DNA of 54,679 bases from an uncultured Alphaproteobacteria bacterium (GTDB taxonomy: Bacteria > Pseudomonadota > Alphaproteobacteria > Paracaedibacterales > CAIULA01): positions 1-54,679 of the forward strand of contig CAIULA010000029.1 of assembly GCA_903899945.1 (NCBI GenBank). Reading direction: 5' to 3'. The notes beneath the pieces are model-generated. The model ran no database searches. It worked only from the letters and a program-made list of their open reading frames with translations, and was not told the origin of the DNA. The position numbers and the translations under genes were made by a program. Shown in pieces: positions 1 through 8,678 of this stretch (positions are counted from its first letter, which is position 1; each line of letters begins with the position of its first letter).

Positions 1-63
1 CAAACTTTCTTAGATGGAAAACCTATCTGGCAGCAAAAAGTTGATAGCCTCAACTTAAACTGA
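1..63 (+). CDS. possible C-terminal end of a gene cut by the window edge
   Basis: Frame 1 is open from the first base to a TGA at 61-63 and would encode about 20 residues ending in KVDSLNLN. The fragment is too short to identify. An IS-end-like sequence (CTGGGACAGCCCC) lies about 70 bases downstream, so this could be the tail of a transposase. That is a guess, and another frame is also briefly open. Confidence 0.2.
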   Translation, partial: QTFLDGKPIWQQKVDSLNLN

Positions 64-147
64 CAGTAACCGCTCTCTCGCAAAACGGCTAACTGTCATA
101 CCTTGTCTGAACTAGTACAATTAATTATCTGGGACAGCCCCTAAAAA
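61..147. other. stem-loop and possible insertion-sequence end
   Basis: TGACAGT at 61-67 pairs with ACTGTCA at 92-98, and a CCG/CGG step extends the stem after a mismatch. Near 134-146 lies GGGACAGCCCC; read on the other strand it is GGGGCTGTCCCAGA, which resembles the terminal inverted repeats of several IS families. The other end of such an element would lie outside the window. From 148 to 312 I see no gene, only AT-rich DNA downstream of the thiol reductase gene. Confidence 0.25.
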
Positions 148-312
148 ATAAATCTCATTTTTTCTCCTCGCACTGAGCAGTTTTATTAACGTGATTATAA
201 AAAGGCATTCTACATAATATTCATATCCGTAAAAACACACATTTTTAATTTTGTATTTGTACACAATTTTTAATGGGCACACTAGAGGTATTTGTGGGTT
301 AATCTTAAATTT

Positions 313-2094
313 TCAAGATAAAACTTTATTTTTTAATGATTTATCTAACTCATTAACCAGAATTTTAGGCGTTAAGATCTGCGGCAAAATTATTGGGGAT
401 GATTTTTCGCCTCCCTGATGCAAAACATACAAAGGAACACTGTTGCGGCCATAATCTGCCAAAGCCACTGTAATCTTTGGATCTTGATTGGTCCAGTCTG
501 CACGCATAACAACAATGCCAAGCTGATTGACTTTTTTAAGAAAGTCCTCTGATTCTAAAGCAACCTTTTTATTCATCTGACAAGTTAGGCACCATGTGGC
601 TGTAAAATCAATAAAAACGCTTTTCCCTTGTTCCCTTAAAACTTGAAGTCTTTCGGGTGAATAAGTTTCCCATTGAACCGGTAAATACTTAATTGATGTG
701 CCTGGGGTCACATTAACAATTAAGAATGAAGACATTCCCAAACTTAGCACCATACATGCAGTTGCTAATTTTCTGGTTAACCTAGAGTTATTAATATTTG
801 ACCATCTTCCATAAATCCAAGCCCCTATTGCACTTATCAATAAGATGCCAAAAAGCTCTCCCACGTCATCGATGTTCTTTTGATGACCAAAAATCCACAC
901 CAACCAAAAAACAGTTGCAAGCAAGGCAAATCCTAGAATCTGCTTTAAAGTTTCCATCCATCGTCCTGGCTTTGGAAGCCAGTTAATAGTTTTTGGAAAC
1001 ACGCAAACCATAATAAAGGGAAAGGCCAAACCAATGGCTAAACTGCTAAAAATCAAAAAGGAAATAAAGAATGGTTGAATAGCAGCAACCCCAAGAGCTG
1101 TACCCATAAAAGGAGCAGAACAAGGAGATGCGACGACGCAAGCCAAGACCCCACTTAGAAAAGAAGATAAATAAGAAAAATCACGTTGGGATCCCAGTTT
1201 TTTCTCATCTAACCCAACAAGGCTTGTCCCAATTTCAAAAACACCCCACATGTTCATGGCTAACAAAAGGAAAGTAACACTTAAAAAGGCAACAAAGGTT
1301 GAGGATTGCAACTGAAATCCCCAACCCAGTTGCTGACCTTGGCTTTTTAGGATTGCTAAAATCCCGGCAACAGCCCAAAAGCTTGATAAAACTCCGCATG
1401 CAAAAAATGTAGCATGCTTAATAAGTTGATTCTGCATTAATCCCTTATAGTGCAATAAGCTTAATAATTTCAGCGAGAGCACAGGCAAAACACAAGGCAT
1501 TAAGTTCAGCAAAATACCGCTTATGAACGCGAAAACAATTGCTAATACCCATGAAAAATCCATATTCACATCTTGATGAAGACGGCCTTCTTGCAACCAA
1601 TAATAAAGATCAGGCTCTGATATAAGCGCTGTATCAACAGGAAAATTGAGGTCAAGATGAGAATTACCAAGCATACAACTATCGCCGCAAGTAACATATT
1701 TTATATCCAGTCCAACTTTACCCTGATGCAAAGGAACATCTGCCTCCAACTTAACCAAAACCCAGACTTCTTTTTCATAAATGCGACTTACAATAGATCC
1801 ATGTTGAACCATTTTTGGTTCGGGCCATACTGTCTCTAAAATCCTTACTCCTGTTGGTAAAGACCAATTCAAAGTTAAGGGATTGCCAGCCTCAACTGCC
1901 TCAGGGCCGTTAATATGCCAACCTGGCTCCATCTTAAATTGAACAACCAACCAAAAAGGTTCTTTCGCCAGGGGTGTTTTTACTGAACTTGCTAGCTTAA
2001 TTTCAACATGAGATGGATAAAGAGACGAAGCCAACAATAATTGGGAAAAAAGAACAATCCCAAAAAAGAGAACCCAATATCGTGCTTTCATCAT
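313..2094 (-). CDS. dsbD: DsbD/ScsB-type thiol:disulfide interchange protein
   Basis: 593 residues, carrying electrons from cytoplasmic thioredoxin across the inner membrane to periplasmic thiol proteins. A signal peptide (about residues 1-22) precedes a periplasmic domain with a CGDSC pair (C136/C140). A multi-span membrane domain follows (about 180-460) with the two expected cysteines in LMPCVLPV (C201) and ASPCSAPF (C325). The C-terminal thioredoxin-like domain has the redox motif WCLTC (C502/C505). All three redox modules of the family are therefore intact. The N-terminal domain is longer than in E. coli DsbD and its CxxxC pair looks more like ScsB-type relatives, so the periplasmic partner cannot be named. 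It is divergently arranged with the amino-acid permease, about 90 bp away; a TATAAT-like box lies in the gap near 2140 but no convincing -35. Confidence 0.9.
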   Translation of the reverse strand: MMKARYWVLFFGIVLFSQLLLASSLYPSHVEIKLASSVKTPLAKEPFWLVVQFKMEPGWHINGPEAVEAGNPLTLNWSLPTGVRILETVWPEPKMVQHGSIVSRIYEKEVWVLVKLEADVPLHQGKVGLDIKYVTCGDSCMLGNSHLDLNFPVDTALISEPDLYYWLQEGRLHQDVNMDFSWVLAIVFAFISGILLNLMPCVLPVLSLKLLSLLHYKGLMQNQLIKHATFFACGVLSSFWAVAGILAILKSQGQQLGWGFQLQSSTFVAFLSVTFLLLAMNMWGVFEIGTSLVGLDEKKLGSQRDFSYLSSFLSGVLACVVASPCSAPFMGTALGVAAIQPFFISFLIFSSLAIGLAFPFIMVCVFPKTINWLPKPGRWMETLKQILGFALLATVFWLVWIFGHQKNIDDVGELFGILLISAIGAWIYGRWSNINNSRLTRKLATACMVLSLGMSSFLIVNVTPGTSIKYLPVQWETYSPERLQVLREQGKSVFIDFTATWCLTCQMNKKVALESEDFLKKVNQLGIVVMRADWTNQDPKITVALADYGRNSVPLYVLHQGGEKSSPIILPQILTPKILVNELDKSLKNKVLS

Positions 2095-2182
2095 CCAAAA
2101 TCATTTTTATATAGAAACAAAACCTATTTCATTTTACATTATAAACGTAAAAATTAAAGTAATGGTTTAGGATAATTTCCCA

Positions 2183-3430
2183 GTGCGTGCCGAAAGAGTT
2201 AAAATTATAGAGACAATATTGGTTGCAGCCGGAACAAAACCGTGTTCTTTCAATCGTTTTCTAGGGGCCACACTAATTGTGGCCGGCACAACAATTGGCG
2301 CTGGGATGTTAGCATTACCAATGACATCTGCGACAGCAGGCTTTACAAGCAGCACCCTTCTTTTAATAGGTATGTGGGCTTTCATGTGCTTTACAGCCCT
2401 TGTTACGCTTGAAATCAATCTTTACTTTGGTGAGGGCGCAAGCATTGCAATACTGGCGGAAAAAGTCTTTGGAAAATTTGGTAAATGGATTGCCTCTGCA
2501 AGCTTACTTCTCTTGTTTTACGCTTTATTGGCTGCTTATATCACAGGCGGTAGCTCTTTTTTAAAAGCTGGGATTGAGAGTTACACAGGCACATCCATTC
2601 CTTTTTTTCTTATGGCTTTTCCTTTCACAATAGGTCTTGGAGTTTTTGTGAATTCCTGCACTCAATCTGTTGATTATGCGAATCGTTTTATCTTTCTTTT
2701 TAAAATAATCGCTTTTATTGCCATGGTCGCCCTTCTTATCCCGTTTGTTAAAACTGAGAATCTCTCGGAAAATCAGGGAAATTTATCATCCATATGGCTT
2801 GCTGTTCCTATCTTTTTTACTTCTTTTGGATTTCATGGAAACATTCCAAGCCTTATTAATTACATTGGACCTGATCCAAAAGCTCTGCGATCTGTCATTA
2901 TTGTTGGCAGCTTAATACCGCTTGGGGTTTATCTATTGTGGCAGACTGTTACGTTAGGTATTCTTTCCCTTTCCACTATTCAATCTTTTGGGCAAGAAAA
3001 TAATGCAGCTGTTTTTATTCAGCATTTAAATGCGATCACCCAAACAGATACGTTAGATTGGCTCACTAATATTTTTGCTTTTTTGGCTATCGCAACTTCT
3101 TTTCTCGGTGTTGCAATTGGTTTGTTTGACTATACGGCTGAAACGCTTAAAAAAAACAACACTCCAAAAAACAGATTTCAAACCTCTCTGATTACATTTT
3201 TACCTCCTTTATTTTTCGCATTGTTTTATCCTGATGGCTTTATTCTAGCGTTGGGTTATGCCGCAATTGCTTTAAGTGTTTTGGCTGTTTTGGTACCAAT
3301 TGCGATTTCTATACGACTTCGTTATTTGCCTTGGTCAACTTATCAGGTTAAAAGTAACATTATCATATTAGGGATTGCATTTTTGATTGGAATAGGGATT
3401 ATTGTGATTGAGGTCATAAATTGGTTTTAA
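2183..3430 (+). CDS. aromatic amino-acid permease, HAAAP family (TyrP/Mtr-like)
   Basis: 415 residues with about 11 predicted membrane helices. The N-terminal motif LGATLIVAGTTIGAGMLALP is the hallmark of the hydroxy/aromatic amino-acid permease family, which imports tyrosine or tryptophan by proton symport. Length fits the family. The first usable codon is GTG at 2183; a TTG a dozen codons later is possible because the family motif begins only near residue 26. The stop codon is overlapped by the next gene, implying translational coupling. Substrate (Tyr versus Trp) cannot be decided from sequence alone. Confidence 0.85.
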   Translation: MRAERVKIIETILVAAGTKPCSFNRFLGATLIVAGTTIGAGMLALPMTSATAGFTSSTLLLIGMWAFMCFTALVTLEINLYFGEGASIAILAEKVFGKFGKWIASASLLLLFYALLAAYITGGSSFLKAGIESYTGTSIPFFLMAFPFTIGLGVFVNSCTQSVDYANRFIFLFKIIAFIAMVALLIPFVKTENLSENQGNLSSIWLAVPIFFTSFGFHGNIPSLINYIGPDPKALRSVIIVGSLIPLGVYLLWQTVTLGILSLSTIQSFGQENNAAVFIQHLNAITQTDTLDWLTNIFAFLAIATSFLGVAIGLFDYTAETLKKNNTPKNRFQTSLITFLPPLFFALFYPDGFILALGYAAIALSVLAVLVPIAISIRLRYLPWSTYQVKSNIIILGIAFLIGIGIIVIEVINWF

Positions 3431-4467
3431 AATTTCTAGGGATATTGGCCATTTTAGGCACCTTTTTATTTGCAAAAATTCATTTTGCTGATCAACCGCA
3501 AATTGATGTTTTGTTTTGTCCATACGACATGGGTGATTCAAATCCTATAAAAAAAATAATGCAAGAATGTGAAAAGCAAGGCATTGCCTACAAAGTTCTT
3601 CCCTTTGGTAAAGCTAAAGAAGTTTTTGAAAACAGCCATCATCTTGTACAATATGATTTTTCAGACGTTAAATGGGACAGGGGAAAAACCTTAGAAACAG
3701 AACAGATTACCCTTATTAAAAATAAGGTAAAATCAAAAATAGTCATTGCAGGCATGGCATCAGCCATTCAGGCTCAGGTTTTAAACGTTTTTAAAGATGA
3801 GAAAACTTATACAGTTGCGCTCTACGACAACTTTGATTCGGTAGAAGGCAAAGAATACGTACAAGATTTTTTAAAACAAGTTAATCAAATTGATGAGTAT
3901 TTTCTACCTTCGCAAACGACTCTTCCAGGGTTTCAAAATTTGGATAAGACAAGGTATGCTAAATTAAGCGTCTTAGGTCAACCTGTTCTAGAAGATTGGG
4001 ATGATATCTTTTCAAAAACAAACAAAAATGACCTTAAACAGAAATTAGGACTGCAACCCTCGGATCAAGTTATTCTTTTTGTTGGCGGTTATGATGATAC
4101 CTACAAAGAGTATTTTCAGCTTTTTGTAAAAGCTATGAAAGCCTTTAAAGGTAGTTCGGATATCAAGATTCTTGTTACCTACCACCCAAAGACAGATGGT
4201 TCTTTGGAAAGATCCATAATTGAAGAAGAAAAAGCTGACAATATAAAAATAATTGAAAAAGACGGCCCCTCGACAGCAGAAATTGCCACCACTACTAATA
4301 TACTCTGCTGCCATAAATCAAGTGTTGGGATTCAGGCACTTTATGCCGGGCTGCCTGTTATTTATGTTGTTAAAAAAGGCGAACTTAATAACTTTGCGAT
4401 TAAGAAGGGGTTAGCTCTTGAGATTGATGATATTTTAGAGCTCATTGAAGCTGTCAAACGCATCTAG
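3421..4467 (+). CDS. unrecognised protein with N-terminal signal/anchor and GT-B-like C-terminal half
   Basis: 348 residues. The TTG start at 3421 lies inside the last codons of the permease gene (10-base overlap), so the pair is probably co-transcribed. Residues about 3-22 form a hydrophobic signal peptide or anchor. The C-terminal half (about 215-345) has features of a GT-B glycosyltransferase or epimerase-like Rossmann domain: a VILFVGGYDD strand near the domain start, a YHPKTDG loop, and SSVGIQALYAGLPVIYV, which resembles the sugar-nucleotide or polyprenol-acceptor binding segment. I do not recognise a specific family. A GT-B fold with an export signal is unusual, because nucleotide sugars are cytoplasmic. 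It may instead face the cytoplasm on a membrane anchor, or be a binding protein for the neighbouring permease. Confidence 0.6.
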   Translation: MVLKFLGILAILGTFLFAKIHFADQPQIDVLFCPYDMGDSNPIKKIMQECEKQGIAYKVLPFGKAKEVFENSHHLVQYDFSDVKWDRGKTLETEQITLIKNKVKSKIVIAGMASAIQAQVLNVFKDEKTYTVALYDNFDSVEGKEYVQDFLKQVNQIDEYFLPSQTTLPGFQNLDKTRYAKLSVLGQPVLEDWDDIFSKTNKNDLKQKLGLQPSDQVILFVGGYDDTYKEYFQLFVKAMKAFKGSSDIKILVTYHPKTDGSLERSIIEEEKADNIKIIEKDGPSTAEIATTTNILCCHKSSVGIQALYAGLPVIYVVKKGELNNFAIKKGLALEIDDILELIEAVKRI

Positions 4468-4574
4468 CCACAGCAAACCGGAATCAATCGCCTATAAAAG
4501 ATATTGGAATTCCAAAGGAAGCAACCAAAAACATAGTTAAAAGAATAAAAGAACTATTAAACAACGAAGAGAGT

Positions 4575-5312
4575 TCAAGCACCCATAGGCCTTCTTGAGG
4601 GAGTTGGAATTAAAGTTAAGGGTATCTGCTTGCGAATCTTAGGAGCAGTCATCCCAGCGTAAACTTGTTTAACAGCCTCAATACACACAATACCACTAAA
4701 TTTTTGCAAACAAGTTCGACCAGCTTTTTCAGCAACTGGGCTAATAATAGTTTGCACAAATCTTGAAGAACTTGGAAGAGCGTATAGTCCTCTCAAGAAT
4801 GAAGTTGGCGTAAACAAGTACGTTCTAAGCAAACTGGATAATTGCGTCATTGTATAGGGTTGCCCGTGTCCAAAGGGCGTTTGGTCTGATCGCGCCCACA
4901 AGCCTCGTCTATTGGGAGTTATTAAAAGAATCTTTCCATCAGGTGCCAGCACCCTCCATGCTTCCCTTAATAGATACTGAACATTGTGGCAATTCTCTAG
5001 TGCATGAATTAGCAAAAGCTTATCAATAGATTTATCTTTAAGAGGTAACATATCTTCCTCCACTAGAGAAGATCGAATAACCTTTTGAGACGGCCATCCC
5101 AAAACACCTTGTTGGGCCGGCATAAAAGCAATAATAGTGTTTCTTTCTGCGTCAAAAAAATCAAGGAAAGGTGCCGCATAACCAAGGCCAACTATAACTT
5201 CGCCAACCTTACAAGGCCAAAGCTCCCCTATCAGCCGCTTAAGGTCACTTTTTACAATGCGTCCCAAAGAAGATGCGTAAAAGTCGCGTAAATCAATTAC
5301 ATTTGTTACCAT
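4575..5312 (-). CDS. class I SAM-dependent methyltransferase
   Basis: 245 residues from the preferred start. Methyltransf_11-like: motif I is the degenerate EVIVGLGYAAPFLDFF, the acidic post-I region follows, LPLKDKSIDKLLLIHALEN is the typical motif after strand 4, and WRVLAPDGKILLITPNRRG matches motif post-III. The target is unknown; this family is widely conserved in alphaproteobacteria, often near glyoxalase genes. An in-frame ATG 45 bases upstream is rejected: a good -10 box (5322-5327) sits just before the chosen ATG, so transcription would begin downstream of that ATG. The C-terminus is basic and ends RRPMGA. It is divergently arranged with the downstream helicase gene. Confidence 0.8.
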   Translation of the reverse strand: MVTNVIDLRDFYASSLGRIVKSDLKRLIGELWPCKVGEVIVGLGYAAPFLDFFDAERNTIIAFMPAQQGVLGWPSQKVIRSSLVEEDMLPLKDKSIDKLLLIHALENCHNVQYLLREAWRVLAPDGKILLITPNRRGLWARSDQTPFGHGQPYTMTQLSSLLRTYLFTPTSFLRGLYALPSSSRFVQTIISPVAEKAGRTCLQKFSGIVCIEAVKQVYAGMTAPKIRKQIPLTLIPTPSRRPMGA

Positions 5313-5321
5313 GCTTTTTGC

Positions 5322-5350
5322 ATTATAGACCACAAAATAGCTTTTCTGAA
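5322..5350 (-). promoter_or_regulatory. probable sigma-70 promoter of the methyltransferase gene
   Basis: On the minus strand TTCAGA (5345-5350), 17 bases, then a perfect TATAAT (5322-5327). The start codon lies only 9 bases beyond the -10 box, so the transcript would be leaderless or nearly so. Confidence 0.45.
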
Positions 5351-5438
5351 AGGGCAAACATTCGTTTCCGTGACTGACTATGTTTCAACCAAAATGTCAC
5401 ACAAATAAAAGAAACATCAATCTTTCCTGAATGACTTA

Positions 5439-5467
5439 TTGACAATTTTCTATATTAATCCTATCTA
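5439..5467 (+). promoter_or_regulatory. probable sigma-70 promoter of the first DEAD-box helicase gene
   Basis: TTGACA at 5439-5444, a 17-base spacer, then TATCTA at 5462-5467. The predicted transcript start is near 5474, 28 bases before the ATG at 5502. This placement argues against a longer N-terminus starting inside the promoter. Confidence 0.6.
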
Positions 5468-5501
5468 TATAGCGTACTCATTTATAGTTAACAAGAGTTT
5501 C

Positions 5502-6839
5502 ATGGAATTTTCTGAATTAGGCCTGTCTTCCGTCTTATGTGATACAATCACGTCGCTTGGTTATCATTCTCCTACACCTGTCCAAAAACAAGCTATTCCT
5601 CCGGCCCTGAAAGGTCAGGATGTCCTTGCTTGTGCACAAACAGGAACGGGGAAAACAGCTGGGTTTTTATTACCGCTTATTGAGATTCTCAACACATCGC
5701 GTGCCAAAGCTAGGCTTCCAAGAGCAATTATTTTAGAGCCGACTCGTGAACTTGCTATGCAGGTTATTCAAAACTTCAAAGCGTATACCAATGGCTCTAA
5801 CCTTAAGGCAGCTCTTTTGGTAGGCGGAGAATCCTTAACAGAGCAAGATAAAACTTTACAACGTGGCGTTGATGTTTTAATTGCAACGCCAGGTCGCTTG
5901 TTAGATTTCCTTGAACGCGGCAAAATCATGCTGCTGGAGACAAAGTATATTGTGATCGATGAAGCTGATCGCATGCTTGATATGGGATTTATACCAGATG
6001 TAAATCGCCTTATGGCGATGCTTCCTAAAAGAAGGCAAACGCTTTTATTTAGCGCGACTCTTTCGGATGAGATCAGAAAACTTGCGGACACATATCTTTT
6101 TCAACCAAAAGAAATTACAATTGCACCCGGTGATAAAACAGCGACAACAATTGAGCAGCATTACATTGCGCTTGATCTAAAACAAAAACGTGAAACAGCC
6201 AGGTTTTTATTGGAAAAATTTGGCAAAGATATGCCTAGCATTCTTTTTTGCAACCGCAAGCGGGACATCTCCACTTTGGTTTCATCTTTAAAACGTCATG
6301 GATTCAAGGTCGCAGGACTTCATGGTGACTTAGCCCAAGAACTTCGTAATCAAACATTAAAAGAATTCAAAGAGAAAGAGGTTCAAATCTTAGTTGCCAG
6401 CGACGTCGCTGCAAGAGGACTTGATGTTGACAAACTGGGCCTAGTCATCAACTTTGATGTTCCAATTAATGCCGAAGATTATGTGCATAGAATTGGACGC
6501 ACAGGCAGAGCTGGTAAAGAAGGCAAAGCATTCACTTTTGTCACTGAACCAGATAAGAAACTTTGGAATGCAGTTGAGAAATTTATAGGGCAATCGATTT
6601 CTGCTTTTGAGCTTCCAAAGGAAGAAAAGCCTGTTAAAAAAACAGCTGAAAAACCAAAAGTTGCTCCCAAGAAAGAGGTAGAAAAAAACGAAGATCGCCC
6701 TCTTCCTTCAAAAAAGAAATATTTTGATTCATCATTACAGCATAATGATGAGAGAGTTCTTGGTTTTGGTGGGTTTACACCAGCGTTTATGTTAAAGGCT
6801 GTTATTCTTTTAGACCTATCAAAGGAACAGCATCCTTAA
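5502..6839 (+). CDS. rhlE: DEAD-box ATP-dependent RNA helicase, RhlE-like
   Basis: 445 residues. RNA unwinding in ribosome assembly or RNA decay is the family role. Motifs run in order: the Q motif in YHSPTPVQKQAIP, Walker A AQTGTGKT, PTRELA, GG, TPGRLLD, DEAD in VIDEADRML, SAT in LFSATLS, then the second RecA domain with VASDVAARGLD and HRIGRTGRAG. A lysine-rich linker (about 380-415) leads to a conserved-looking C-terminal patch, VLGFGGFTPAFML, then about 15 more residues ending EQHP. The start was chosen from the upstream promoter and alignment to the typical family N-terminus. A paralogue lies about 5 kb downstream on the other strand. Confidence 0.9.
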   Translation: MEFSELGLSSVLCDTITSLGYHSPTPVQKQAIPPALKGQDVLACAQTGTGKTAGFLLPLIEILNTSRAKARLPRAIILEPTRELAMQVIQNFKAYTNGSNLKAALLVGGESLTEQDKTLQRGVDVLIATPGRLLDFLERGKIMLLETKYIVIDEADRMLDMGFIPDVNRLMAMLPKRRQTLLFSATLSDEIRKLADTYLFQPKEITIAPGDKTATTIEQHYIALDLKQKRETARFLLEKFGKDMPSILFCNRKRDISTLVSSLKRHGFKVAGLHGDLAQELRNQTLKEFKEKEVQILVASDVAARGLDVDKLGLVINFDVPINAEDYVHRIGRTGRAGKEGKAFTFVTEPDKKLWNAVEKFIGQSISAFELPKEEKPVKKTAEKPKVAPKKEVEKNEDRPLPSKKKYFDSSLQHNDERVLGFGGFTPAFMLKAVILLDLSKEQHP

Positions 6840-6861
6840 ATAAAACCTCAAAACTTAAACA

Positions 6862-6890
6862 TTGAAATCGATATAAACGCTGAGTACAAT
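6862..6890 (+). promoter_or_regulatory. sigma-70 promoter for rsfS-rlmH
   Basis: TTGAAA (6862-6867), 17 bases, TACAAT (6885-6890). Five of six consensus bases match in each box with ideal spacing. The ATG of rsfS is 34 bases beyond the -10 box. Confidence 0.65.
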
Positions 6891-6924
6891 ACCAGCACCT
6901 TATTAGGATAATTTTAGAAATCAC

Positions 6925-7281
6925 ATGACTTCTCTTGAACTTGCTCAGTTAGTAAAACATTTATTAGATGAAAAAAAAGCTGAAAATATTGTCGTAATCG
7001 ATCTTGTTAAAAAAGGGGCTATTGTTGATTACATGGTCATTGCAACAGGAACATCGGGTCGTCAAGTCAATGCTCTAGCCGATTACGTTTCACAAGACTT
7101 AAAGCAACGTGGATACCCTGTTGCTGTTGAAGGAATCCCTCAGTGCGATTGGGCTTTGATTGACGCAGGCGACGTTTTGGTACATATCTTTAAGCCGGAT
7201 TCACGTCTGTTTTACAATTTAGAGAAAATGTGGAGCTCTAAAGAGCCTGTTGATGAAGTTAGTCAAGTCTTGCCTTTATGA
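6925..7281 (+). CDS. rsfS: ribosomal silencing factor RsfS (Iojap/YbeB)
   Basis: 118 residues, normal family length. It binds ribosomal protein uL14 and blocks subunit joining during starvation. Diagnostic stretches are AENIVVIDL near residue 20, DYMVIATGTSGRQ, the WALIDAGDVLVHIF strand, and FYNLEKMW at the end. The gene has its own good promoter and overlaps rlmH by four bases (ATGA), the usual alphaproteobacterial arrangement. nadD, often upstream, is not here. Confidence 0.95.
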   Translation: MTSLELAQLVKHLLDEKKAENIVVIDLVKKGAIVDYMVIATGTSGRQVNALADYVSQDLKQRGYPVAVEGIPQCDWALIDAGDVLVHIFKPDSRLFYNLEKMWSSKEPVDEVSQVLPL

Positions 7282-7721
7282 AATACAAGTTGCTGGCTCT
7301 AGGCGTGCTTAAAGCAAGCCCTGAAAAGCAACTGCTTGATCATTACCTGGGGCGACTAAGCTTAGATTTTTCGATTCAAGAGCTTATTTCCAAAAAACAT
7401 CATACAAAAGAAGAAGAAGGGACGTTAATCTTAAGTCACCTTTCCCCAAATGATTATGTCATAGCTCTAGACGAAAAAGGCAAGGATCTTTCAACGCGAT
7501 CATTTTTTGATCTTTTGGAAAATCAAGGTAATCAGATTAAAGTTTGTACTTTTATTATCGGCGGAGCTGATGGACTCAGCGAGGCTGTAAAAAATCGCTG
7601 CCAAATGCTGATCAGCTTTGGCAAAATGACCTGGCCTCATATGCTCGTTCGCGCTCTTTTGGTAGAGCAGCTATACAGATGCCAGCAAATCAAAAATAAT
7701 CATCCTTATCATCGAGATTAA
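7278..7721 (+). CDS. rlmH: 23S rRNA pseudouridine(1915) N3-methyltransferase RlmH
   Basis: 147 residues. A SPOUT-class SAM methyltransferase modifying pseudouridine 1915 in helix 69 of 23S rRNA. The knot region is clear: DYVIALDEKGKDLSTRSF, FIIGGADGLSE (SAM loop), then FGKMTWPHMLVRALLVEQLYR and the conserved tail NHPYHR. The start codon overlaps the rsfS stop as ATGA, so translation is probably coupled. No rho-independent terminator is obvious in the 59 bases before the convergent NTPase gene. Confidence 0.96.
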   Translation: MKYKLLALGVLKASPEKQLLDHYLGRLSLDFSIQELISKKHHTKEEEGTLILSHLSPNDYVIALDEKGKDLSTRSFFDLLENQGNQIKVCTFIIGGADGLSEAVKNRCQMLISFGKMTWPHMLVRALLVEQLYRCQQIKNNHPYHRD

Positions 7722-7780
7722 GAACCTTTTTCAGTTCATTTCACCTGAGACAGATTGATACACTTGAGATTTTTTTAATA

Positions 7781-8347
7781 TTACCCAATTAAATAACTTT
7801 CTAATTTTTTTAGACGAGTCATCCGATCGCCAGAAATTTCTATTATTTTTGGATGATTATACTCGGGAAATATATCACAGATAGCATCTCGGTATAGCTT
7901 TTTAAACCATTTATCAACAGCTTTACGATACAGGGGATTTTCTTCGTTATATTCAATATAGTTTTCTTTTGAGATAGGTAGAAATACAATTAAATCCAGA
8001 TGATTTAATGCCGCTTTCACATCAGAAAATCTTTCAAAAACTTCACTATCGTTAATGTCGATGGAATCTTGATCTAGCTCACACATGGCATAAGCTAAAA
8101 AATCAACCGGACATCTATCAAAAATAATATTTTGTTCATTTGCACATTCATTCAGTTGATTGATACTATAATCTAATTGTTCTAGAAAACTATCAAGGCA
8201 GGGCTTTAATGACATTTCCGTTGATTCCTCATCTTGTAATTTATAATACGGCTCAACCTCATATCTATAGCTGGGGCGCTTTGCAATAAAATCTTCAATA
8301 AGTGTGCTTTTACCAATAAAATGGGCACCAGAAACCGCAATGCGCAT
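7781..8347 (-). CDS. P-loop NTPase/kinase-like protein (AAA_28-like), island cargo
   Basis: 188 residues. An N-terminal Walker A, SGAHFIGKST (residues about 6-15), opens a small NTPase of the NadR/nucleoside-kinase-like AAA_28 group. NIIFDRCPVDFLAY around residue 85 resembles the Walker B/DR(C/S)P segment of such kinases, and LDLIVFLPIS follows as a core strand. The start is set by a strong ribosome binding site, GAGGAAAA, six bases before the ATG; an ATG 39 bases upstream lacks one. The substrate is unknown. It is the only intact gene between rlmH and tRNA-Ser, in a tract of decayed genes, so it was probably brought in with the integrase. The reading frame shows no damage, which suggests it is still selected. 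Confidence 0.65.
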   Translation of the reverse strand: MRIAVSGAHFIGKSTLIEDFIAKRPSYRYEVEPYYKLQDEESTEMSLKPCLDSFLEQLDYSINQLNECANEQNIIFDRCPVDFLAYAMCELDQDSIDINDSEVFERFSDVKAALNHLDLIVFLPISKENYIEYNEENPLYRKAVDKWFKKLYRDAICDIFPEYNHPKIIEISGDRMTRLKKLESYLIG

Positions 8348-8678
8348 GGAGTTTTCCTCAATCACATATCTCATTCGGCATTGCATAACCTAATGATTTT
8401 GACGGGCGATCGTTTGACTTTTCTTGTATGCTAACAATATCAACATCTGTTCATTCAGTAAAATAATTCTCTTAAGAAATATTCGCGTGCTCGTTCTTAC
8501 TCTACTGCAATATTTGAGTATGTTTATGTCAAATAAAAAAGCTTATATGGAATTAAGAAAAGCAAAGATCGATTAAACTTTTTCTGAGGATTTAAGTTAA
8601 TTATATTTATGTATTGTTGCCCTCTCTAAGTATTCGAACAATAAAAGATAAAAAATATTTTATTACCACGTAACTAAA
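8348..8678. other. intergenic stretch, no gene seen
   Basis: About 330 bases of AT-rich DNA upstream of the NTPase gene with short open frames only. No hairpin or promoter convincing enough to call. Confidence 0.5.

Noticed and set aside
5439-5501. Longer N-terminus for the first RNA helicase starting at TTG 5439.
   Set aside because: That TTG is the first base triplet of a TTGACA promoter box; the transcript would begin after it.
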